From: Halobacteriales archaeon SW_9_67_25
GTDB lineage: Archaea; Halobacteriota; Halobacteria; Halobacteriales; Haloarculaceae
DNA: 7,910 nt
Direction of reading: 5' to 3'
NCBI GenBank assembly: GCA_003022745.1
Contig: PXSU01000156.1
Coordinates: forward strand, 1-7,910
Shown in pieces: positions 1-4,807 of this stretch. The position numbers were made by a program, and so were the translations under genes. The notes under the pieces are model-generated. The model was not told where the DNA came from. It saw only the letters and a list, made by a program, of their open reading frames with translations, and ran no database searches. The stretch's first letter is position 1; every line of letters starts with the position of its first letter.

Positions 1-288
1 ACCCCAGTTATCGTGGGCTCTGATCTCTTCCTGGACCTCCTCACACTCCGCTTCGGACGTCATCCCCAGCGTGTCGACGACCAGCCGCCGGGTCTGTCGA
101 TCGGCCACGTGTTCGCTCTCCGACTCGTCCTGGCGCTGGAACTCGAAGTCGGGCGTCTTCGACCCCCCGAGAAGGTCCGAGGTCTCGTACTCGACGGTCA
201 CCGGAACCACCCGGTGTTCGGCCAGCACGCGCACGACATCCTCACGTCCCTCTTCGATCGCGTCCTTGAGGTCTTCCTGGATTGGCAT
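1..288 (-). CDS. Acidic protein of unknown function, C-terminus beyond window
   Basis: An open frame begins at an ATG (complement of 286-288) and runs for 96 codons without a stop to base 1, so only the N-terminal part is seen. The protein starts MPIQEDLKDAIEEGREDVV and is strongly acidic: 26 of 96 residues are Asp or Glu, as expected for a haloarchaeal cytosolic protein. No signal peptide, membrane segment or known motif is visible. The first 25 residues look helical; the middle (about 40-65) is hydrophilic and probably flexible; a second helical stretch (about 68-92) follows. ATG 288 is the only plausible start: the frame upstream is open for a short way but offers no ATG or GTG. A TATA-like stretch lies about 28 bases upstream, which fits a short or absent leader. 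It lies 82 bases behind the broken SRPBCC gene on the same strand. I do not recognise the family. Confidence 0.7.
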   Translation of the reverse strand, partial: MPIQEDLKDAIEEGREDVVRVLAEHRVVPVTVEYETSDLLGGSKTPDFEFQRQDESESEHVADRQTRRLVVDTLGMTSEAECEEVQEEIRAHDNWG

Positions 289-315
289 CGTCCAGTTTTC
301 ACTTTCACGTCGGCC

Positions 316-325
316 ATATTGAAAG
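316..325 (-). promoter_or_regulatory. Possible TATA box for the gene starting at 288
   Basis: On the minus strand this reads CTTTCAATAT and lies about 28-37 bases before the ATG at 288. It is the only AT-rich patch in the 82-base gap between the two minus-strand genes. The distance suits a transcript with a leader of a few bases. This is inferred from position and composition only. Confidence 0.35.
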
Positions 326-370
326 TTCGTCCTTCAGTTTGCCCGGGGTGGCGACAGCTCCGGTCGACGG

Positions 371-898
371 TCACTCCGTCGTCGGTTCGCCTTCGAGCCG
401 TGTGCGCAGGTTCTCGGGGACGGTCCGCAACTCCCGTCCGTTGTACTGTCGGACGAACGGCTCCGCGACCCGCGAGAGGACGCGGCCGGGAATCTCGTAC
501 TCGGCGGCGTAGGTCACGCGGGTTCCCTCCCCGGACGGTTCGAGGCGGATGTCGATTTCGCCCGGAAGTTGCCCCCTGAGTTCGAACGTCATCCGGTCCC
601 CGGGTTCGTGGACGGTCTGGACGAGTTCTCCGGACAGTTTCACGCCCGCGATGCCGTATACTGGTCGACGGAATCCCTGATAGATATTCACCGGGCTGCG
701 ACACGGCGAATTCTATCAACCGTTCCGTCGACAAGTATAAACGAACTCGGCACGCTTCCCACCGTTGTCGAGGGGCTGGGCGCCCTCGACGGCGACGAGA
801 CTCGGGGGGATATCGACGTGGTTGTGCGGGTCGTCGAGGAACCCGAAAACCTCGCGGTCCGGCAAGTCAATGTAAACTGCGTCCGAGACCCCGACCAT
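371..898 (-). pseudogene. SRPBCC-family protein gene disrupted by a palindromic insertion
   Basis: The N-terminal part runs from ATG 898 (MVGVSDAVYIDLPDREVF) to Tyr54. The frame then enters the 659-737 insertion and meets TGA at 716-718 and TAG at 713-715. The C-terminal part resumes in the same frame after the insertion (YGIAGVKLSGELVQT) and ends at TGA 371-373. Removing 81 bases (element plus one TA) gives one continuous 148-residue protein. Its pattern fits the small haloarchaeal SRPBCC/START-like family, which folds around a hydrophobic ligand cavity: a beta strand and a helix with FGFLDDPHN near residues 18-26, the EFVYGIAGVKLSGEL strands, THREE-dimensional-core strands around MTFELRGQLPGEI and TRVTYAAEYEI, and a long C-terminal helix (RVAEPFVRQYNGRELRT). 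The ligand is unknown. The C-terminal fragment could reinitiate at GTG 691, but it would lack the N-terminal strand and helix, so loss of function is likely. Family assignment is from remembered motif patterns, not a search. Confidence 0.8.
659..737. mobile_element. 79-bp palindromic MITE-like element with TA target duplication
   Basis: The ends are near-perfect inverted repeats: TACTGGTCGACGGAA (659-673) and the complement of TACTTGTCGACGGAA (723-737), 14 of 15 matching. After four unmatched bases the arms pair again (TGATAG 678-683 with CTATCA 713-718) and then ATTCACC (686-692) with the complement of ATTCGCC (705-711). Nearly the whole element can therefore fold into one hairpin. It is flanked by TA at 657-658 and 738-739, and deleting the element plus one TA exactly rebuilds the interrupted reading frame, which is strong evidence for a real insertion. 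A TA duplication is typical of IS630/Tc1-mariner transposases, so this may be a non-autonomous derivative of such an element. It is far too short to code for a transposase, and none is present in the window. The parent element is not identified. Confidence 0.75.
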
Positions 899-917
899 AC
901 CGGCGGTCGGACCGCGA

Positions 918-927
918 GGAACAAATC
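918..927 (-). promoter_or_regulatory. Weak TATA-like box for the SRPBCC gene
   Basis: The minus strand reads GGATTTGTTC here, about 20-29 bases before ATG 898. It is the only AT-richer patch before that start and would give a near-leaderless transcript. It touches the left arm of the hairpin at 927-969. Weak match; positional inference. Confidence 0.3.
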
Positions 928-969
928 CGTTCCGGGGCGGGGAGACGCCACCTGTCCCGCCCGGAACGG
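927..969. repeat. GC-rich inverted repeat in the divergent promoter region
   Basis: CCGTTCCGGGGCGGG (927-941) pairs with CCCGCCCGGAACGG (956-969): 14 base pairs with one bulged G, around a 14-base loop. It lies just upstream of the TATA-like box of the minus-strand SRPBCC gene and about 60 bases upstream of the sucC TATA box. It could be an operator for a dimeric regulator or an RNA hairpin. There is no T-run, so it is not an obvious terminator. Confidence 0.6.
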
Positions 970-973
970 CGGA

Positions 974-998
974 GGCGGGCGTCGAACCCACGCCCGCC
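974..998. repeat. Second perfect hairpin, adjacent to the first
   Basis: GGCGGGCG (974-981) pairs perfectly with CGCCCGCC (991-998) around a 9-base loop (TCGAACCCA). It starts four bases after the 927-969 inverted repeat ends and lies about 30 bases upstream of the sucC TATA box. Function unknown; an operator or a transcript hairpin is possible. Confidence 0.5.
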
Positions 999-1022
999 GA
1001 GTGGTTCGCGGGTCACCGAGAA

Positions 1023-1036
1023 AGGGGAGATTTATG
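1023..1036 (+). promoter_or_regulatory. Promoter of sucCD: purine-rich BRE and TATA box
   Basis: The sequence AGGGGAGATTTATG has a purine-rich stretch (TFB recognition element-like) followed by TTTATG at 1031-1036, centred about 30 bases before the sucC ATG at 1063. This is the usual haloarchaeal promoter layout for a leaderless or near-leaderless transcript. No Shine-Dalgarno sequence precedes the sucC start, which agrees with leaderless translation. Confidence 0.65.
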
Positions 1037-1062
1037 CGCCTGCCAGATCCGCACTGAGACGC

Positions 1063-2208
1063 ATGAGACTACACGAATACCAGGCCAAAGAGGTGTTCGC
1101 GGATGCCGGCATTCCGACGCCGGACGCCCAACTCGCGAGCACTGTCGAGGAGGCGGTCGCCGCCGCGGAGACGGTCGGCTATCCCTGTGCCATCAAGGCC
1201 CAGGTCCACGTCGGCGGCCGCGGGAAGGCGGGCGGCATCGAGATCGTCGGGGACGAGAGCGAGGCCCGGGAGGCGGCCGAGTCCATCATCGGGATGGACC
1301 TCAAGGGCTACCTGGTCGAGCGCGTGCTCGTTGAGTCGGCAGTCGATTTCACGAACGAGCTGTACGTCGGCGTGACGATGGACCGGGGGGCCGGCCGGCC
1401 GGTCGCCATGGTCTCGACGCGGGGCGGGGTCAACATCGAGGAGGTCGCCGCCTCCGAACCCGACGCCATCGCCCGCGAACACGTCGACCCTGCGTTCGGA
1501 ATGTTCCCCTACCAGGCGCGCAAAGCCGTCTACGACGCCGGTGTCGACCGCGCCGTCGCCGGGGACGTCGCCTCTATTCTGCGGACGTTGTACGACCTGT
1601 GGGACGAGCGGGACGGCAGCGACGCCGAGATCAACCCCCTGATGGTCACGGCCGACGACGAGGTGGTCGCGGCCGACGCCGTCCTCAACATCGACGGGGA
1701 CGCTCTCTTTCGCCAGCCAGACCTCGCGGAGATGGAGGAAGAGGCCGCCGAGGACGACCTCGAGGCGAAGGCCAACGAGTACGGCTTCGACTACGTGCGC
1801 CTGTCGGGTAACGTCGGCATTATCGGCAACGGCGCCGGCCTGGTGATGACCACCCTGGACCTCGTGGATTACTACGGCGGCGAGCCCGCGAACTTCCTGG
1901 ACATCGGCGGCGGCGCCAAGGCCGAGCGGGTCACCAACGCGCTCGATATGGTCTTCTCCGACGAGAACGTCGACGCCGTGGTGTTCAACATCTTCGGGGG
2001 CATCACCCGCGGCGACGAGGTCGCCACCGGCATCAACGACGCCCTCGAACAGTTCGAGGAGATTCCCAAGCCGGTCATCGTCCGACTCGCCGGGACGAAA
2101 TCCGATGCGGGCATGGAGATACTGAACACCGACCTCGTCCAGGTCGAGGCGACGCTGGAAGCGGCCGTCCAGGCTGCCGTTGCGGCCGCCCAGGAGGTGT
2201 CCGCATGA
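1063..2208 (+). CDS. sucC: Succinyl-CoA synthetase (ADP-forming), beta subunit
   Basis: SucC pairs with SucD to convert succinyl-CoA, ADP and phosphate to succinate, CoA and ATP in the citric acid cycle; this subunit binds the nucleotide and succinate. The 381-residue length fits the family (E. coli SucC is 388). An ATP-grasp domain fills about residues 1-230: the N-terminus MRLHEYQAKEVFADAGIPTP is typical, KAQVHVGGRGKAGG (45-58) is the nucleotide-binding loop, and DAEINPLMV (187-195) with Asp205 matches the magnesium-binding residues. A CoA-ligase domain follows (about 245-381) with GNGAGLVMTTLDLV, GGEPANFLDIGGGA and NIFGGITRGD. ATG 1063 sits about 27 bases after the TATA box and gives the expected N-terminus. 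The stop TGA overlaps the ATG of a tiny frame (2205-2291), and sucD begins 79 bases after the stop. No sign of damage. Confidence 0.97.
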   Translation: MRLHEYQAKEVFADAGIPTPDAQLASTVEEAVAAAETVGYPCAIKAQVHVGGRGKAGGIEIVGDESEAREAAESIIGMDLKGYLVERVLVESAVDFTNELYVGVTMDRGAGRPVAMVSTRGGVNIEEVAASEPDAIAREHVDPAFGMFPYQARKAVYDAGVDRAVAGDVASILRTLYDLWDERDGSDAEINPLMVTADDEVVAADAVLNIDGDALFRQPDLAEMEEEAAEDDLEAKANEYGFDYVRLSGNVGIIGNGAGLVMTTLDLVDYYGGEPANFLDIGGGAKAERVTNALDMVFSDENVDAVVFNIFGGITRGDEVATGINDALEQFEEIPKPVIVRLAGTKSDAGMEILNTDLVQVEATLEAAVQAAVAAAQEVSA

Positions 2209-2291
2209 GTTCTGTCGGACGGTCCGTCGCTCGCGGTGCTCGCTCGGCTGCGACTGACAACGTCCCACTCACCAGGAGGTGGTTCGCGTGA
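2205..2291 (+). other. Tiny 28-codon reading frame bridging sucC and sucD
   Basis: The frame starts at an ATG that overlaps the sucC stop (ATGA, 2205-2208) and ends at a TGA (2289-2291) that overlaps the sucD GTG start (GTGA, 2288-2291). It is preceded by a strong Shine-Dalgarno match (AGGAGGT, 2192-2198) at normal spacing. It would encode a basic 28-residue peptide (start MSSVGRSVARGARSAA) with no recognisable motif, unlike the acidic proteins around it. It may only be a carrier for ribosomes between the two subunit genes, a decayed remnant of a duplicated junction, or chance. Confidence 0.2.
2274..2280 (+). promoter_or_regulatory. Ribosome binding site that fixes the sucD start
   Basis: AGGAGGT lies 7 bases before the GTG at 2288. 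A longer version of the frame could start at GTG 2279, but that codon overlaps this site itself, so GTG 2288 is the supported start. Confidence 0.7.
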
Positions 2292-3157
2292 GTGTACTCG
2301 TCGACGAGGACACCCGCGTTGTCGTGCAGGGCATCACGGGCGGCGAGGGGAAGTTCCACACCGAGCAGATGCTCGACTACGGCACGAACGTCGTGGCTGG
2401 CGCGGTCCCGGGCAAGGGCGGCCAGGAGGTTGCGGGCGTGCCAGTCTACGACACGGTCGACCGCGCGGCCCGCGCGGCGGACGCGGACGCGTCGGTCGTG
2501 TTCGTCCCGCCGGCCTTCGCGGCGGACGCGCTGTTCGAGGCGCTGGACGCGCCGCTCGACCTCGTGGTCGCTATCACCGAGGGTATCCCCACCCAGGACA
2601 TGGCCCGCGTCAAGCGCGCCGAGGCGGAGACCGACACGCACCTCGTCGGGCCCAACTGCCCGGGGGTCATCACGCCCGGCGCGGCGAAACTGGGCATCCT
2701 CCCCGGGAACATCTTTTCGTCGGGCAACGTCGGACTCGTCTCCCGGTCCGGGACGCTCACCTACCAGATCGTCGACAACCTCACGAACCGGGGGCTGGGC
2801 CAGTCGACGGCCATCGGCATCGGCGGCGACCCCATCATCGGGACGGACTTCATCGACGCGCTCGAACTGTTCGAGGCCGACCGCGACACCCACGCCGTCG
2901 TGATGTGTGGCGAGATCGGCGGCCAGGACGAGGAAGAGGCCGCCAGGTTCATCGGCGAGTACATGGACACCCCCGTCGCGGGCTTTATTGCCGGCCGGAC
3001 TGCGCCCCCGGGCAAGCGGATGGGCCACGCCGGCGCCATCGTCTCCGGGTCCGGGACCGGCACTGCCGAGTCGAAGATCGACGCCCTCGAAGGTGTCGGC
3101 GTCCCCGTCGGTGACACGCCCGAGGAAGTCGCCGACCACGTCGAGGACGTCCTGTAA
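2288..3157 (+). CDS. sucD: Succinyl-CoA synthetase (ADP-forming), alpha subunit
   Basis: SucD is the 289-residue partner of SucC (E. coli SucD is 289) and carries the phosphorylated catalytic histidine and the CoA site. The N-terminal CoA-binding Rossmann domain shows VVVQGITGGEGKFHT (11-25), KGGQ (43-46) and the conserved ITEGIP and GPNCPGVITPG (121-131) stretches. The second domain contains SRSGTLTYQ, GIGGDPIIGTDF, CGEIGG (207-212; Glu209 matches the glutamate that contacts the phospho-His in E. coli) and KRMGHAGAIVSG, where His247 is the expected phosphorylated residue. Start GTG 2288 is chosen because AGGAGGT sits 7 bases upstream and the product begins MSVLVDEDTRVV, the normal haloarchaeal form. 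It is co-transcribed with sucC; the 79-base gap is unusual for a pair that is often tightly packed. A hairpin and T-run follow the stop. Confidence 0.96.
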   Translation: MSVLVDEDTRVVVQGITGGEGKFHTEQMLDYGTNVVAGAVPGKGGQEVAGVPVYDTVDRAARAADADASVVFVPPAFAADALFEALDAPLDLVVAITEGIPTQDMARVKRAEAETDTHLVGPNCPGVITPGAAKLGILPGNIFSSGNVGLVSRSGTLTYQIVDNLTNRGLGQSTAIGIGGDPIIGTDFIDALELFEADRDTHAVVMCGEIGGQDEEEAARFIGEYMDTPVAGFIAGRTAPPGKRMGHAGAIVSGSGTGTAESKIDALEGVGVPVGDTPEEVADHVEDVL

Positions 3158-3204
3158 CTCCGAAACCGGTCCGGAGTCACCGCCCGATTCGTACCTCATT
3201 TTTT
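3157..3204 (+). terminator. Possible terminator after sucCD
   Basis: ACTCCG (3157-3162) pairs with CGGAGT (3172-3177) around a 9-base loop that contains the palindrome ACCGGT. A run of six T follows at 3199-3204. Archaeal termination depends mainly on the T-run; here the run is 21 bases after the stem and also falls where the TATA box of pntAA is expected, so the two roles cannot be separated from sequence. Confidence 0.4.
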
Positions 3205-3207
3205 GTA
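3198..3207 (+). promoter_or_regulatory. Probable TATA box of the pnt operon
   Basis: ATTTTTTGTA is the only AT-rich stretch in the 69-base gap and is centred about 24 bases before ATG 3227, consistent with a leaderless transcript starting at or very near that ATG. No clear purine-rich BRE precedes it. Confidence 0.45.
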
Positions 3208-3226
3208 TGATGCGGCCTATGTGACG

Positions 3227-4468
3227 ATGAACCCCGTGATCATCAGCATTCCTGCAGAGACGCCAGACGAGGAGAATCGAGTCGCGCTGATCCCGCCAGT
3301 CGCCGAGGGGCTCATCGGGGCCGGCCACGAGGTCGTCGTCGAGACGGGCGCCGGCGAGGCCGCACACTGGAGCGACGACCAGTACGAGGCAGTCGGCTGT
3401 GAGGTTCTCGCGGACCGGGAATCCGTGTTCGAACGTGGCGACGTCGTCTTCCACGTTCGTGGACCCGGGACGGGGGACAGGGAGATGTATCCCTACCGCG
3501 ACGGCCAGGTGGCAGTCGGGCTGTTCGCGCCCTACGAGATTGCCGAGGAGACGCTTTCCGAACTGGCAGCCCGGAACCTGAGCGTGTTCTCGCTGGAACT
3601 GATGCCCAGGATCAGCCGTGCACAGAGTATGGACGCGCTGTCGTCACAGGCCAGCATCGCCGGGTACAAGGCAGTCCTCGTGGCAGCAGCGGAATCCCCG
3701 AGAGTGTTCCCGATGGAGATGACCGCTGCCGGGACCATCCAGCCCGCGGAGGTGTTCGTTATCGGGGCCGGCGTCGCCGGTCTGAAAGCCATCGCGACGG
3801 CCGAACGGCTCGGTGCCTCGACACGTGCCTACGACATCCGGCTCGAAGTCAAGCGGGAGGTCGAGAGCCTGGGGGCGGATTTCGTGGAACTGGATCTGGA
3901 AACCGAGGACTCCGGCGACGAGGAGGGCTACGCACAGGAGATGGACGAGGAGTTCTACGCCGAGCAACGAAAACAGATGCAACAGGTCGTGCCCGAGTCG
4001 GACGTTGTCATCACGACGGCAGCCATTCCCGGTGCGCCGGCGCCGGAACTCGTCTCGACGGAGATGATCGAGCAGATGGATTCCGGCTCGGTCGTCGTCG
4101 ACCTCTCGGCGCCGACGGGGGGCAACTGTGAACCGACAGTGGCCGGCGAGACGGTCCACCACGACGGGGTCACCGTTTTCGGCCCGACGAATCTCCCCTC
4201 GCGTGTCAGCCACACCGCCAGCCAGCAGTACGCCAACAATCTCCGGAACGTCCTCGACAACCTCCTGACGGAGGGTGAACTCGAGGTCGATCTCGCCGAC
4301 GAGATCGTCGATTCGACGCTACTGGTTCACGACGGAACAGTTCGCAATCCACACATCGAGGACGATAGCGACGATGACGCCCACTCGGACACGAACACCG
4401 ATGACTCGGGAACTGACGAGCCGGAAGACAGGGCCGACACCGACCCGGGAGAGGCGACTGATGTTTAG
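3227..4468 (+). CDS. pntAA: NAD(P) transhydrogenase subunit alpha 1 (domain I)
   Basis: This is the soluble NAD(H)-binding domain of the proton-translocating transhydrogenase, which passes hydride from NADH to NADP+ at the cost of the ion gradient. It is 413 residues. The N-terminal alanine-dehydrogenase-like part has IPAETPDEENRVALIP (8-23). The RQD loop that contacts domain III is present as PRISRAQSMDALSSQ (127-141), with Arg128, Gln133 and Asp136 at the same spacing as in R. rubrum. The NAD Rossmann motif is VIGAGVAGLKAIATAERLGA (178-197), followed by YDIR and DVVITTAAIPGAPAP (259-273). ATG 3227 is preferred over TTG 3203 or GTG 3221 because of the TATA box distance and because VIISIPAET is the normal family beginning. 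The last ~38 residues are an unusual acidic, Asp/Thr/Ser-rich tail. There are no membrane segments: these lie in the next gene. Confidence 0.94.
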   Translation: MNPVIISIPAETPDEENRVALIPPVAEGLIGAGHEVVVETGAGEAAHWSDDQYEAVGCEVLADRESVFERGDVVFHVRGPGTGDREMYPYRDGQVAVGLFAPYEIAEETLSELAARNLSVFSLELMPRISRAQSMDALSSQASIAGYKAVLVAAAESPRVFPMEMTAAGTIQPAEVFVIGAGVAGLKAIATAERLGASTRAYDIRLEVKREVESLGADFVELDLETEDSGDEEGYAQEMDEEFYAEQRKQMQQVVPESDVVITTAAIPGAPAPELVSTEMIEQMDSGSVVVDLSAPTGGNCEPTVAGETVHHDGVTVFGPTNLPSRVSHTASQQYANNLRNVLDNLLTEGELEVDLADEIVDSTLLVHDGTVRNPHIEDDSDDDAHSDTNTDDSGTDEPEDRADTDPGEATDV

Positions 4469-4526
4469 TGAATCGACGCCGGGCCACCGACTGACGCGGC
4501 TCCCGTCGCCGGGGGGAATCGCATGA
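4461..4526 (+). other. Tiny 21-codon reading frame bridging pntAA and pntAB
   Basis: The frame starts at ATG 4461, overlapping the end of pntAA (stop 4466-4468), and its TGA (4524-4526) overlaps the ATG of pntAB (ATGA, 4523-4526). A purine-rich, Shine-Dalgarno-like GGAGAGG (4448-4454) precedes it. The peptide begins MFSESTPGHRLTRLP and has no known motif. It fills a 54-base gap, in the same way as the small frame between sucC and sucD. It could keep ribosomes moving across the gap, or be chance. Confidence 0.2.
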
Positions 4527-4807
4527 CGTTCGTAGAGAATCTGACGCTGTTCGTGCTGGCAGCGTTCGTCGGCTACGAGGTCATCACGAAGATTCCGACC
4601 AACCTGCACACGCCACTGATGTCGGGTGCCAACGCCATCTCCGGGATCACGCTGCTGGGTTCGGTCGTGGTTGCAGGCTCGGGGTCGACAACGCTGGCGA
4701 CGGTCCTTGGCTTCGTCGCGGTGGTCATGGCGACGATCAACGTCGTCGGCGGCTACCTCGTGAGTCACTTCATGCTCGCCCAGTTCAGTCGTGGGGGGAG
4801 AGACTGA
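4523..4807 (+). CDS. pntAB: NAD(P) transhydrogenase subunit alpha 2 (membrane domain II part)
   Basis: A 94-residue membrane protein with three hydrophobic helices (about residues 3-20, 39-57 and 59-82). The segment FVGYEVITKIPTNLHTPLMSGANAISGI (read as positions 15-42) is the signature of this subunit. With the N-terminal helices of PntB it builds the proton channel of the transhydrogenase. A separate pntAB gene is the R. rubrum-type arrangement; in E. coli this part is fused to the NAD domain as PntA. ATG 4523 follows a G-rich Shine-Dalgarno-like stretch (GGGGGA, 4512-4517). The stop overlaps the pntB start (TGATG, 4805-4809), so translation of the two is probably coupled. The gene looks intact. 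Confidence 0.94.
   Translation: MTFVENLTLFVLAAFVGYEVITKIPTNLHTPLMSGANAISGITLLGSVVVAGSGSTTLATVLGFVAVVMATINVVGGYLVSHFMLAQFSRGGRD

Noticed and set aside
13..579. 188-codon plus-strand frame at the left end
   Set aside because: It is the antisense of the two minus-strand genes, crosses their intergenic gap and translates to low-complexity arginine-rich sequence in its second half.
970..992. tRNA T-arm-like sequence on the minus strand (GTGGGTTCGACGCCCGC)
   Set aside because: It has a 5-bp stem and a TTCGACG loop, but no matching acceptor strand, D-arm or anticodon arm lies upstream on that strand. It is better explained by the perfect hairpin at 974-998.
1069..2268. Long minus-strand open frame (399 codons) opposite sucC
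   Set aside because: It is the antisense shadow of sucC in GC-rich DNA; the plus strand encodes a fully conserved enzyme and the antisense translation shows no family motif.
2075..3454. Minus-strand open frame (459 codons) spanning sucD and the pntAA start
   Set aside because: It covers parts of three features on the other strand, including promoter and terminator sequence, and its translation is low-complexity and basic/acidic mixed. Shadow frame.
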